From assembly GCA_946807835.1 (NCBI GenBank), contig OX327699.1:6441001-6505000 (forward strand): 64,000 nucleotides of DNA. The letters run 5' to 3'. Made by a program: the position numbers and the translations under genes. The notes beneath the pieces are model-generated. The model had not been told where the DNA came from. It saw only the letters and a list, made by a program, of their open reading frames with translations, and ran no database searches. Source of the DNA: Ailanthus altissimus (lineage: Eukaryota > Streptophyta > Magnoliopsida > Sapindales > Simaroubaceae). This document shows positions 1 to 12,944 of this stretch, piece by piece (positions within the stretch are counted from its first letter, which is position 1; each line of letters starts with the position of its first letter).

Positions 1-630
1 TAAGTAATGCAAAGAAAAATAATAAAAATACCAACAAATAAAAAATATATAGTTTATCTTATACATTAGAGTAGCATATGGCGCCAAGTCCACTGTGGTT
101 ACATCGCTACTAATGGTTCAAAACAAGTTCAAATTATGGTCAATGATTATCGAGTCAAATCTAGATGGTCGGGTTTCAGGCTAGATCTCTATGAGCTAAG
201 TGGGGTCGACCCAACTCTCCAAATAAAAAAAAACCCTCAAATTTTCATCTTTTAGGGCTTAGCGCTGCAGCACCCAGCTATTGCCTAGGTTGGCATTGCC
301 AATGTAGCACCGTAGTGCCCAAGTTCTAACTTTGGTGTTGTGACACTCTGCATGAATCTAAAAATTTATGATTTATCAAAGAACGTGAAAAAAACCAAAT
401 TTATATCAAATTTTGATGTTTTATCCCTAATTCTTCAAATTAATGACTCTTAATCAAATTTGAACTCTCAAATCACAATGAAAACTATAAATTTAATGTT
501 TTTCCTCAGTAAATCAAGAAATTTTTATAAAACTCATGCATATAATATCTTTACCCTAACAAGCCATACGAGAGAAAGATATTCAATCAAGAATATATGC
601 ATGAACACTCTTAATAATTTAACTTGATTT

Positions 631-1040
631 CCATTATGATACCACTTGTTAGACATAAATATAAATATGATTCACATCCATAGAATACAAACCTAAATCT
701 ATCATGTCAAATTATCAGAATGGATATTAAGAAAAATATATCTAAGGAATTCATAGTAATTTGAATGCAAGAATTAACAAATTTAATTGAAAACATAAGA
801 GTATAGTGACATTTCATAATCAAATTTATGTAGTGCTCCATAGGGTTTTCTCTCTGTGATGGAAAAGAGGAGAAGAGCTCTACGTTTAATAATTTAACTT
901 AGGGACCACAATCTAAAATAGGTCATTATATACTAGGTTAAACTATAATCTTATTAATCATAATTTAACTAGTATTAGGTTTATACACATACAAGTTCAT
1001 AGCAAATTAGATGTCTCTAATGCCCTATTAAGGTATCAGG
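631..1040 (-). mobile_element. LTR fragment with primer-site-like motif (minus-strand element)
   Basis: A terminus starting TGTTAGACATAAAT lies at 647. Just to its left (631-644) the minus strand reads TGGTATCATAATGG, which resembles the initiator-Met tRNA primer-binding site (canonical TGGTATCAGAGC). This fits the 5' LTR of a minus-strand copia-type element. The far end of the LTR was not located and no coding remains were recognised at 1-630, which includes a GCGCT-bearing stretch near 255-330. Old and degraded. Confidence 0.35.
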
Positions 1041-2706
1041 CTAGGCTATCTAATTTGACACCACTTAGGCATCAATTTAGCCATAGTTCTTATACAAGTT
1101 TGTTGAGGATTCTTACATGCCCTAATACCTTTTAGCCTGGTATTTAGCACCATAGAACCCTTTTTCACTTTGTGGAATCTTTCCAAACAAGTAAAACAAG
1201 AATAAACAAAGATTAACGAAAAAAATATAGAAAACAATCACATAAGACACAAGAATATACGTGGTTCAGCAATAACTACCTACATACATGATGGATCAAA
1301 AACTCAGCTTCTTTTATTCTAGTTCTTTAATACCCAAAGAACCCTTTACAAGAGAACTCAAGGAATACAACAATAGCGAAACTTATAAATGATTTATCTA
1401 GTACTTTCTTGTACTTATGCCCATAGCACTCAAGCACTCCATGGTACATTTTCGCATTTGTGCCCACCCTAAAGCTACCCCAGCCCTCTATTCTTTCTCT
1501 TGTTGATACATTGATAATTCTAATGAATTACAAAGTGTTTATATAATGTTTACAAGACCCTTATAAACCATATTCCTTATTGAAATAAGAGTTACACATA
1601 AACAAAAAAGTCTAAAATTAGTTTAAATACGCAATTAAAACTAAAATATGACTTTTCTAAAAGAAAGGCAAAGCGGCATAAATAGTACTCACTGAACAAT
1701 AACCACATGAACAGTTCCCCCGCATGAATAGTACATTCTTTCTGACTTTCTATTTTGTACATCTTTTGTTCCTTTATTGTGTCTTTGATCATGTGTTCGA
1801 TTTTTCTTTGATTTCTAACTCGAAATTAAATTATCTGTAATTTTGAATTATCAAAATTTTAATATGCCTAATAAGAGATAACTCAAATAAATCATTTAAA
1901 TTGGACCTTACTTAAGATAGTCCATAATATATAATTATAATTAATATATATATAAACTCATATAAAAAATAATAAAACTTAACAGTATCCACTTACTCTG
2001 AGTACAAAACTAGCGGTTAACATGATGGTGTGATTTATAGACAATCTTTGGGCGTCATACTTGCTCTAGTTTCGTGCAAAATATCATACTTGTGTTATTC
2101 AAATCTTAGTGCATGATAGAACTTGGTGCAAATCACTCGGCAGAGTTAGTTTGAATAAAGTATAGTTGGTTTATGACTGAAATCAACATTGAAGTTTTAA
2201 AATTTGAGCTTTTAAATTGATTCCATGGCTTTTAATGATGTCATCATTGATCATGTCGAAAAGGTGATCATGTCTAAAAGGAGATAAATAGCTACTATTT
2301 AATTTTTATTGTCGATGACAAAAGTTTGAAATTATGAGATTTGAGATTGAAACTCATTTGCTATTTCATTATGTCTTGTCCTCATTTAGCATGATGTTAA
2401 AAATTGTTAATTTAACTATCGCAAAAAGCAAAAATAGCTTGAGAGGGGAAATATGTCCTAGAGAAGAGATCAATTTGGTTCAATTTAATGCCTATCAATT
2501 TTTTTTTCTTTCTGATGATTATATTTAAATCTAGTTCATAAAAATCAAATTTTTATTGAAGGGTGACTCTTTTACTGATGTAGTTGTATATCAAAGTTTT
2601 GGAAAGTTCTTGCAAACTGTCCAAAATTTTAGGTAATTATTATTTTTAGCCACAAACTAATGCTTTAATATTAGCCAAAATTAAAGTAAATGGACACAAT
2701 TGCCTT
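1041..2706. other. AT-rich intergenic sequence, no gene seen
   Basis: Only short chance reading frames occur here, none resembling a known protein. No RNA gene or clear repeat boundary was recognised. Confidence 0.5.
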
Positions 2707-2794
2707 TATTTCTAAAATAGAATGAAAAATAAAACATTTGAAAACAATGCTATTTCTAAAATAGAATGAAAAATAAAACATTTGAAAACAATGC
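2707..2794. repeat. perfect 44-bp tandem duplication
   Basis: The 44-base unit beginning TATTTCTAAAATAGAATG occurs at 2707-2750 and again, unchanged, at 2751-2794. The identity suggests a recent local duplication in noncoding AT-rich DNA. Confidence 0.9.
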
Positions 2795-3837
2795 ATAAAA
2801 ATAGGCTGACATTTTCAAAATCAATCTCAAAATACACATTTTAACTTTCAGAATAAGTTGATTTTAATATTCTAATTGTAAAAAAAATGATAAAATTACT
2901 TCTATAATTTTGCATTGTATTTGTTTCGTATATAATTTAAATTGACCAAACTAGAGTTACCAATGTAGTTTTAAAGTTTTAGTATTATTTTGTAAATGTA
3001 TGAGCATCAAAATATAGGCATTGTGTAGTATGATGAATTAGAAAAGAAATAGAGTAAATCAAGGAGAAAAAAATCACAAATTAAAATTTTGGATTGCTTG
3101 TGTGTTTCATGCGATGTAGCTATAAAGTGGCTATGTGAATCGAATGCCTTTTCGCACTCGTGATTGAGGTGGGAATCCATTCGGGCCTAAATAATACTTA
3201 TGTGGAGGCGTGGAACCTGCGTAGGCAAGCTTGCCGATTATTTATGTGACATAATGTAATTTTACTAATTGTTGTTTTTTTATTAATTTAAATTATTTTT
3301 TAATAATTATTTTTGTTATAGGTGCTATGGAGAATCATTGACTTATTGTATATTTTGGAGAAAGGTAAAAGAGCTCTATTGATGTGATGAGAGATATATT
3401 AAATACATGGACTTGGTTATTTTGGTTTCGAAGGATGTTTAATGTAAATAGCTTTTAAATACTTTGTATCTTGCAAGTGGAGATGATAATGTTTAGTATA
3501 AAGTGTTCTTAGAAATTTTTATTGATGCAACGAGGTTTAAGTGAGACCAATTAAGATTAGAAATAATAATAATTTTCGGTTCTTTATTAGGATCAATAAA
3601 AGATCGTTATGTCTTTTATGTATAGCAATAGATCTTAGAGCTCTCATATATGAAGAGGATTCACAGATGCCCGTAAAGTACCAACTCTACTATAATAGCA
3701 TCATGTTAACAAGCGATAATAACCAAATGAGTAGCATCCCCAACAATAACAACTGCTATGCTTCCCATAAATACTATAATTGACTATCATTATTCTCTTA
3801 TAATGGTCAATGAAGATTTTGAAAATGTGCTATTTTT
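2795..3837. other. AT-rich intergenic sequence, no gene seen
   Basis: No coding or structural feature could be supported. An asparagine-rich 80-codon frame near 3541-3783 opens with GTG and looks like chance. Confidence 0.45.
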
Positions 3838-6078
3838 CTAGGGTGCATGTATGTGCCATGTGTTCATTACATTACAATTTATACATCTCACACATAAATA
3901 TTGCACAACAAAACTGAAAATCTAATTTCCTAATGCAACAAACACCTTTAAAATTAAGTATTTCATTACATTAATGAAATTAAGATTAATAATCACCTTG
4001 TTAAGCCTTTGTATCAAACTTGGAGTCCACTGCGAAGCATTCCTATTGGCAATTCTAGGACCCAATTTGGGTGGGGCTTGAGCCTCTAGAACAACAACTC
4101 CAATTCCAACAAATTTTGTGTTTACCTCTTAAATATATAATTGGTTAACTCTTAACCCTAGTTTAAACTCTTTAAACTATTTGAATTATTAGTTAAATAC
4201 TTTAACTAATTATATTTGTTTCAAAGGAATGAATTGTTTTCTCTTATTCAACTCTTAAACAAACAAAACAATCTCCTTGGCTTTAAAAGTGGCCAACCAA
4301 AATTGGAAATAAGAAGAAGATGAATAAACTATCAACTCTTGAAAATAAAAAAACTTTTTCTAACCCTTAATCGAACCAAAATGTATCAAGTCCACAAAAT
4401 GAAAAAAACTCGACATTTTATAAGTGTTTCATTTTCCCTCTTTGATTACAACTAACCTCCACCAAGTATGGCCTAACAATCTCATTATTGGCTTATCTCT
4501 CATTTGTTTAATAACAAATAATTTTAGCCATTCATTTTAATTTTGCAACAAAAAACACATGTGCTATTTATTTTATTATACCTTACCGAGCCAAAATCTT
4601 CTCCGAATAGAACAATTTCATTCATTTAAGCTTTTGTCTCTTAATGTTCAAAGACAAAGCCCAACGTCTACATATCTTTGTTCATTTGTCTCCTCTTTGA
4701 CTTTAAGAACAATAATAACAATTATATTTTTGTTTATTCAAAAACAATTTTTGGATAAATAATTGACTTTGCTTGTCTCACAAGTAAGGCTATTTTAGTC
4801 ATTTTAAGGTCAAATAATGAATGGATCATTTTGTGCTACTTGCCATCATACCATTAGTCAATAACTATTTGTTAACTAATTGATGGACTTAACACTTAAG
4901 TCTTAACAAGTGCATAACTCTTGGGATCTTGAAACAATATCTAGTTTGTTGGAATATCCTGAATTGAATTATTCAATCTGGTCTGCTACTCTAGTGTACA
5001 ATTAGTACACATCATATTACAGGACTCCTTAGGTCTACACCTGATTTAAAAAATAAAACTCTTCTATGAGTCTACGAATGATGCCTCATGCACGCGTTAC
5101 GGATATTAGAAATCACTGCATTAGACAATACAAGCTGAGGTCATAACTTATTCGTATAATCTCCTCGTCTCCTATATCCTAGAAGAGTAGAGATATAGAT
5201 CATTACCATTAAATCTCTATATGCTTGACTGTGAACTTATCTCTAGATTCGTATTTTGATAAACAATATACACAAATACTTTTATGATATTATTTAATCC
5301 TATGCTTGTGGCTATAAGACTACTTGAAATACAATCTTAGAGCAATAAGATATACAACTCACCCATACGAGCTGATTGATCCCATATTTATGCACACTGG
5401 ACTCTATGAGCATCGGATCATACCCAGCGACAAGTAACAGTTAGATCATGAAAGGTTTCTAACATCTATAGAACCAAAGTATAGTGGATCACTCACAAGC
5501 CTACCATAACGCTCAGATTAAAAGACCATGAATACTACTCAACTCGAGAAGACCTTCTATTGACGACTTTATAGGATGTCTATTAGAGGTCCTCATGAGT
5601 CTGTTTAGTATCCAGTTCTTATTGAATACTTGTATACCTAAATGAGCTTCCAATACACTTATGGTCTACTAAGACTAACCATCTAAACCATCCAGATATA
5701 GACATACACTAATCTATAGAAATATTTTAACCGATAAACCCGTATTAGTAAAATAGATAAAGAATAAGGTGTTAGAGAACATACTACATAATGACATTTT
5801 CTTTCACTATTTGTAACTCTTTGCAACTATGTTATTACTAATATATTCTCAGGTCTTTGTTCTATTTTAGACAAGACTTTAACTCTTAAACAGTGCTAAG
5901 ATATTGCTAACTTTTAGCACTGATCTAAACCCTTTAAGATCATACAATGTCTGAAATATTACAAGCATCTTACCATATATTATAATACTAACGATTTTAT
6001 TTGAAATTTTTATTGTATAAATGTTAAACAATTAAAATTCATATAATATTAGAATGGAAAGTAAGCACTATCTCTTAT
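3838..6078 (-). mobile_element. degraded solo LTR, same family as the copia LTRs at 30.3 and 37.7 kb
   Basis: It starts with AGGGTGCATG followed by a GTGTTCATT block and ends near AATGGAAAGTAAGCACTATCTC. These match, in order, the two ends of the LTRs at 30350 and 37740. Internal blocks also match, including the stretch around 5060-5290 with the repeated AGAGATATAGA motif. It is about 2.2 kb against about 1.76 kb for the paired LTRs, so it has gained internal sequence. No gag-pol flanks it, so it is read as a solo LTR. Orientation follows the paired element, whose primer site lies on the minus strand. Confidence 0.7.
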
Positions 6079-6079
6079 A

Positions 6080-7240
6080 GATCTAACTTATATGCACTAA
6101 GATAATCAGACAGATGAGAATATCGATAGTAATGGAAATACTGATAATATGAAAGAAGATGATAGATTGATTAATTTATTAGAAGATGGGTAATGCTATA
6201 TTTCTAATAGTTCTTTTAATGAGGCATGTGATACATACGATTTGCATAGAAAATGAGATAAAGTTGAAGCAGAAAACGTTTTTAATTTCTTCCTCTACTA
6301 CCACTATCAAACTTGACCATATCAGATAAGGTATTGTGTTTTAGAATTAGGAATGTATTTGTACGGACATTGTATGATCTAAAAATAAACTTCACTGAGT
6401 TATTAGCTTACTTGCATTTAAGGGTAATAATAGCTTCAAACTTTTAAGGTCTACAAAAGATTATTTTAAGGAAAAATGTGATGATAAAAGACGCAAATAA
6501 CAATTACATACAATGTTGATGGATGGGATGAAGCCTTGTATTGTGTGGATAATAGATCAGATCATGCATATCAGTTGAACAGGTTATATGATGGTCACCG
6601 ACAAGCCAAGAGTTGGATTATTGGCAAATTTATAAAAAAATTACATAAGTTAGTAGAATTTACAGATTGAAGGAGATCCAAGTCAATATACGTGAAGAAT
6701 TTAGTATAAAAATAATGTATTCCACTACTTGACGGCCAAAGAGCATGCATGCAAATTGATAGTCGATACTCTATAAAATTCATTCAATTACTTTCTGTGT
6801 ACTACTATGTATTAGAACAACAAAAATCCCAGTATGGTAACATTTAAAATTAATGATAATAAGCACTTTATGTACTTTATTATAGCAGTAAAACTATACA
6901 TCAGAGGTTTTTAATCATCCACCCAATCGATGATTGCAATTGATGGAATATTTTTTCAAAGTGTATATCTGGGTAAAATATTTATGGCCATATTTAAAAA
7001 TAGAAACAATTAAAATTTTCTATTGGCATGAGGGATTACTGGTTCTAAAAATGATACTTTATAGGCATATTTTATAGCCAAACTCCAATAAGTTATTAGT
7101 AATATTGAGGATCTTGTATTTGTATCTTCTCAATACACTAGTATAGAGCAGGCTATTTAGGAGATATTTCTTAATGCCTATCATGGGGTTTACTGTTGAG
7201 TTGTACTAAAGCGCAATTGCCGATGTAGTAAAAAGGATCT
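6080..7240 (+). pseudogene. Mutator-like (MULE) transposase relic
   Basis: Translated piecewise over three frames, this stretch resembles MULE transposases. An N-terminal block with HRQAKSWIIG sits near 6596. Then comes a LEQQ block with a downstream phenylalanine-rich segment ending IRGF near 6910, then AIDGIFFQSVYLGKIF near 6935, and then IEDLVFVSS followed by IEQAI and an AYHGV block near 7110-7190. In intact MULE enzymes this is the order from the pre-catalytic region into the DDE core. Many stops and frameshifts make it nonfunctional. No terminal inverted repeats were found. Confidence in the family is good; limits are approximate. Confidence 0.65.
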
Positions 7241-8236
7241 GTTGTTCCTCTATAAGCAGGGAGATTTAGCATTATAAATTCATTTGATAGCCTAATATCC
7301 ATGAGCTCGTTTGTGAGAGGAGATTTCCTCTTCTACTTGGGTTTTGTTGATGAGAGGTTTTGCTTTTCTTTATCTTCGAGGAGCTGATGCAATCATTTTT
7401 CAAGGTTTTAAACATTCTCAACTAGTGGGTCCTTGTTTTTAAGTGTCAAATTTATACTAGTGACTATGTTAGCACTCTCTGACCTGGTCGATGACTTTTC
7501 TTGCATCTTCATCTACCCTACTACTACTCTTTTTGTTTCTTTTATTCGGTAAGTTTTTAACATCTCCTCTGATTTGGCTAGCTTTCTTCTTTTTGTTTAG
7601 AATTTCTCAAGCATCTTATGTATGCCCATTATCCATTAAAGCCTTTAAATTATTGTTCAGGCATTATTATTTTCTGGATCATGATTAATAATAGAACGTT
7701 TTTGTAAGTTCGAGTATCTAGCTTGTGAATTGTCAGAGGAGTGGTCGCGATTACCATGACATGACTATCTGCTGGGATGATGACTTTCCCTCTTTAAAGG
7801 TGTTATTTCAATCTTCTTCCTTTTTTTGTTGTCATGTGAAATGAGGAGGATTTTTGGTTTCCCTCTCTATTGGAAGAACACTTATCGACTGTAGTAAGTG
7901 TTGTTGTGATCTGAAATAAAGATGAGATTCTTGTGTCTCTTCTGGATTAATGTATTTTTCTAGATATTTGGACATCATCTTTTTTAGTTTGTCTCTCTTA
8001 CTGGAAATTTTTTAATTAATGTTTTAGCACTTTTTGCCAGGCTGGTGATTCTTTTTATTGGTTCAGATTATTGTTGGGCTGTATTTCGATAGACTTGTTG
8101 AGATTCTGAGGTCCAAGATTCTTATCGCGTCATGGGGTTTGTCCATTATTTCCTGCAACCATAGAGTATGTGGTAATAGTTTTTGGTCAAACATCCTTCA
8201 TGCTATTCATCTGTTTTAGATAAATTTTACGTTTGT
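7241..8236 (-). pseudogene. 5' leader and gag-start relic of a minus-strand Tat-type gypsy element
   Basis: This lies directly downstream, in element sense, of the primer-site-like motif and LTR at 8237-9236. The minus strand near 8160 reads as a short peptide MVAGNNGQT, then breaks. Pyrimidine-rich tracts and stops fill the rest and no recognisable nucleocapsid or pol follows before the MULE relic. It is probably a truncated 5' end. Identity rests mainly on position. Confidence 0.35.
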
Positions 8237-8255
8237 TTCCCACAGACGGCGCTAA
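8237..8255 (-). other. primer-binding-site-like motif of Tat-type gypsy elements
   Basis: The minus strand reads TAGCGCCGTCTGTGGGAA. It is very close to the TGGCGCCGTCTGTGGGAA sequence that commonly follows the 5' LTR in plant Tat-clade Ty3/gypsy elements. It supports minus-strand orientation of the adjoining LTR. Confidence 0.6.
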
Positions 8256-9236
8256 TTATTGATCCCAAAATTTTGTAACCTAGGAGTCAACGAATTAGAT
8301 TTATTTTAGCTTGGGAAGCTTGACTTGGACAACAAGGATAGAGTCAAAAAACTAGTTGCTCCCCCATGAGAATAACATTTTGATGAGGACCTTGCAATCA
8401 AAGAGAACATGTGAGGTCATGATCTCTATGTATGCTTTGAGTGTATCAAGCCTCTATGTTTCAATGTGATTGTGTATATGTATCTCCTTTTTTTCTCTTG
8501 GTACTGATTTCTTCCTCTATTTATATAGTGAGGATTTGAGATTTGTTTATAACTCTTTAAGTCATTTTAAATGAGGGTATCTTTATAGATTTACCCTTCT
8601 TGAACTCTACATTTAGAGTTTTTTTTCTTTTGAAATTGCACTTGATATTTGTTACTTTTGTGGGATTATCCTTTTTAGAGAATCTTTTTCTGATAAGGTT
8701 GATTTTATCTACAACTCTCTACGTCTCTTATAAGTTGAGTTCATTTTAAAAACTTCTTTATTTATTCGAGAAAACCAATTTTAAACCCTACCTCCCACCA
8801 CCCACTCAATTTGAGTGTGGGTTATCTCTCATCAAATAGTCAGTATTCGACTATTGTTCTTCTTGGCCTTGCAAATGGTGAATCTGACTGAGCAAGGTAA
8901 CGTGTAAACCATTACTTTAACCAACCCGAAGAAATTGTAGTTCTCTATTATAAGATTGACTAAACAGAATAGTTGGTAGATTATTATTTTGACTAGCTTG
9001 AAGGGTGTGGACTTAGTCTTTTCTCCTTTAAGAGCCTAACCAAACAAAATAGTTGATAGGCTATTATTTTGACCAACTCAGAGAAAGCACTTGAGTTTAA
9101 TGGCATTTATAAGTTGACACTTATTTTTTTAATCTTACTTGTTCGAGGTCTCTCAGTAAGCTTTTTTGGCACAAAGTCTTGTAAGCCTTATAAACTAAAA
9201 ACCTAGGCCTAGTTTATCAAAATTCAGGGGAGAACA
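8256..9236 (-). mobile_element. Tat-type gypsy LTR (minus strand)
   Basis: Read on the minus strand it begins at 9236 with TGTTCTCCCCTGAATTTTG. This matches the LTR starts at 17331 (TGTTCCCCTTGAATTTTAG) and 43794 (TGTTCTCCTCTAAATTTCG). The three copies share alternating blocks with 'GACTA...TTGGTCA' motifs, and two share an 'AGAGATGTAGAGAG'-like block further in. The end next to the primer site is inferred, giving about 980 bp. Confidence 0.65.
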
Positions 9237-11776
9237 ATTATATCTTGGATTAGGGCGAATGCACTAATAATGGATTGGTTTTATCAAAAATCCAATATTC
9301 AAATAGGTTTTTTTTTTGGAGTTGGTTATCCTTAATTTCAGTAAATTAAAAATTGTCTTTTAACATATTATAACTTGCTGGTAAAAGATTAGTGTGCACT
9401 TTTATTTTTAAAAGTTTTGAGTTCGAATCATCCTTCTCTTAAAGAGAGTTTTTAATATAATTATCATTTAATCTTGTCCATCTAACTTTTATAATTAAAA
9501 AGGTACAAATTTAAATTTAAACTTAGATTATAAGTAATATAAAAAATTTTAAATTCAAATCTTTCTTGGTAAGAGAGTTTTTTTAATATAATTATCATAT
9601 AATAATGCGTCCATCAAACCTTTACAACTAAAAAAGTACAAATTTAAATTCGAACATAAATTATTTAAGTAATACATGTAGTTCAACCTAATGTCATGTG
9701 CTAATTATTTATTAAAATTAATATTTTTTTAAAAATAAAATAAATACACAATAACATTTTATTGCATTTATTTAAATGACGACACTCATCTCGTTAGGGT
9801 CCAATATTGGACCACTGAGCTACATTATCATGCACTCCCTTTCGTAACCTGAAAAAGAGACAAATTATATTTAGTCAAAATGAAATTAATAATGAAGATA
9901 TAATGAAGTATTTTAATTTATTGAAATGACCTTTTTTTCCTTCTTTTTTTTGGCTTTTGGAATAAAATGTATAAAACACATTTTCTCAGCTCTTTAGAAA
10001 AACAAAATAAATATATATCTTTTAGTTTTTTTCTCGGAGAGGAAGCTTACGAACTCCCTCTCTAGTGGCTTATCTTTTTTTTTTCTTCTTATTTTCTTTC
10101 TTTTCTCTTCTTAATTTTCTTACAATTTTCTTTTATTAGGAGAATAACTTCTCATGTTATTATGATTTTCTCTCATCCCAATCTTGTTGATTTTTCTCTT
10201 TTCTTTTTTAATTTAAATTTGAAGTATTCTTATTCAAGATTTGGAAGACGATGGTTATCCATTAGCCTTTTGTGCACAAATTTCTCTATTCATTTGTGAA
10301 TTTATAATAATCAACCTATTTGTTTATCGTAAAGATAGACTATATACCAAAGTAAATAAGATTTTTATTGTTTTTGTACTAATGTCATTTTAGTTGGATG
10401 AATTATGCTTACTTAAAAAAAATATACATACATACATATATATATATATAATCCACACAGAATATATATAATAGCTATAGTCGAAATTGTTTAACTGAGA
10501 TGTGAAATATTTAATTTTGTCTTAATTTATTAGATTTTCTATTAATTAAAATGAAATATACTTTTTTATGCCGTAAATAACTTATTTGCCATCTACCTTA
10601 AGTATATAATGAATTTAATTCTAGACATATGAAAAAATATCATTTATTTATTATCTTTGAATACGTTGCATAATGTCATCTATTCATTTAATATAATTTA
10701 ATAAAATAAAATAATTTTTAATATAATTATCACATTAGTAGTATAACATTTAATATTTAGTTATTAATTATTACTTAATTAAATAAATCCAACACAATAT
10801 ATTTAAAATATATAGTTGAACTTAAATTAATATAGAATCAAAATTCATTAATTATTTTTACTAATTAGTATGATTTATAAATATAATAATCAAATTAATT
10901 TAGTATACTTAGAATTAAATAATTGAATTAAATTCTAATAAAATATTGTGAAAATAAATTAAATATTTTCAAAACATAAAATCTAAAATTTAAAAAAGGG
11001 GCAACCAGGCATTGATCAAACCATGGCTGGCCATTGGCAATGATGACGAATGCTTAACTGACTTTAAATTGACACCGTTAGACTTAAAATTTTGTGATCT
11101 ATACAATGGTGAAATATTTTCGTCAATAGAGCACCATAAAGGTTTCAAAAGTAACGAGAGGAGTGTCAACCACCAATGCCTCCATCAAATGGCGATGAGT
11201 AGAGGTGTACTGTCAATTGGTAACTGTAATAGTGGTGATAATGCACTTCCAATCGCTGTCGTTTGAGGGTGTGTTATGGTGGCCACCACCATTCTCTTTA
11301 CTTTTAACCGGTTTTCGATGCTCCGTTGACCCAAAAAAAAAAAAACAAATTATCCTATAAATCTCAAAATTTTGAATCCAATAATATCATTGTTGAGTCA
11401 ATCCAACACTAATATGTTCAAAAATAATTTCAATATAACCATCCTTTTTCTGTGTCTCTTTTTTTTAACCCTCCACTAATCTTTTATCCTCTCTTCTTTT
11501 TCCATCTTTTATCATTATCTTTATTCTTTTCAATCTTATCTCAAATTTTACTCTAAAATTTTAGAAGAAATTTGTTGGTTAATTACTTCTTTGTGATTTT
11601 ACGTTATTATTATTTTTTTAATAAATACCAACTTAAAAAAATGATATTAAAAAAGTGATATTAGTATTTATGAAAAACATTAAAGTGAGAACTGATAAAA
11701 ATGTAAAACCACTAAAGAACAACTAGCAATTTTCTAATTTTAGTAAAATATGAGAAAATTCATAGATCAGTAACAC
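9237..11776. other. AT-rich intergenic sequence with simple repeats
   Basis: No gene is supported. A microsatellite (ATAC then AT units) lies near 10424-10450. A GC-richer island at about 10990-11330 has an 84-codon frame without an ATG and is not convincing as a gene. Confidence 0.5.
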
Positions 11777-12325
11777 TGTTAATAAGAAAAATGTAAGACC
11801 ACATGTTAACCTTATGACACGTCATATATTAAATAAAAATTGGGTGGATCTGAGGTATATATGGGTGGGTAGGTAGTATTACCTAACAGGCTAATTTTTT
11901 GGATCAATGGCAAGCGTCTGATCCGTGTCAAGTGGTATCAGAGCATACTCAATTTCTTATTTGTAGGTAGGCTCTTAAAATTGCCTTAATAAAAATTATC
12001 ATGTGAGAAGTGGGTCCCCCCATATTCGTAGGGGATAGGCAATACAGGCCAAGTGGGCTCTAAAAATGTCTTGAGCTTCAATAGAGATTGCTATGTGGGT
12101 AATGAGTCTCCTAACTCTATGGGATGGGCAATACGAGACAAATTGGCCCCTGAGTTTGGGCCAAACAGTGATGAGGGTGTCATATAATTGGATATTAGGT
12201 GGGAGAGAATATTACGTCCCATATCAAATAGAAATTAAGTGGATCTTAAGTATATATGAGCGGGTAGGCAACATTTCTTAACATGCTAATATTTTGATTT
12301 AATAACAAGCACCCGACCTGTGACA
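11777..12325 (+). mobile_element. TRIM (miniature LTR retrotransposon)
   Basis: Two diverged direct repeats of about 150 bp (about 11777-11930 and 12178-12325) share blocks such as GTGGATCT..AGTATATATG, GGGTAGG and AACA.GCTAAT. They end in GTCA or GACA. Directly after the left copy, 11933-11944 reads TGGTATCAGAGC, a perfect 12-base match to the initiator-Met tRNA primer site. Before the right copy is a purine run (GATGAGGG) followed by TGTCATA. The 247-bp interior has no coding capacity and contains an imperfect internal duplication. Size, primer site and purine tract are diagnostic of a TRIM. No clear target duplication remains. Confidence 0.75.
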
Positions 12326-12659
12326 ATTAGCTGTCTTGTTTATCTAATTACTTTCAGTTTATTTGGATGATTAGAAATTAAACAACGAGTAATGATTGAA
12401 GAAAAAAAAAACTTTAAACAATCTCCAATAGCTGTAATGACCGATATAATTTTAAACTTGTAAACGTCAAAAATTAAACACACATAATATTTTGGTTTTT
12501 TTTGATAACATCTCCTGTATCTTCAGTTTCTAAGGCATAACTCTTAGGCGCTAAGAAGATACCTATCTTTACAAAGTGCTCCATCTTTAACTTACCCAAT
12601 TCAATGGAAGAGATTTCAAATTTACATTTGATTGTTTAATATTCATTTAAGGATTTTAA

Positions 12660-12944
12660 TAGGTTAGATCTTCAAATATAAGAAGTACTTTTTAGGTTTC
12701 AAATAATTGTCAAAATTGTGGAAAAATATGAATCTTTCTCTATAATAAAAAAATATGTATAAGAAATGGCTTTTATATAGTCTTAGTACTAAAAAAGCAA
12801 AATCTACTATACAAAAAAAAAAAAATTCATATACAAGGCATATATCCTATACAAATAATATTTTTTATAAAACTAATATGCACTATATAAGAAGTACAAT
12901 CTAAATAAAACAATACTTCCTAAATAAATAACTTCATACTAACA
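12660..12944 (-). mobile_element. LTR remnant (3' LTR) of a minus-strand copia element
   Basis: Blocks AAAAATATGAATCTTTC, ATATGTATAAGA, TATATCCTATACAA and AAGTACAATCTAA, with the ending ACTAACA, recur in the same order at 15160-16093. This is the partner LTR. Its outer boundary is unclear. Confidence 0.6.

Noticed and set aside
9339..9450. Possible tRNA-derived SINE (GAGTTCGAATC looks like a B box)
   Set aside because: The A box is poor and no clear 3' tail or target duplication was found.
11012..11266. 84-codon frame in a GC-richer island
   Set aside because: No ATG at its start, no recognised domain, and the surrounding sequence is repeat-like.
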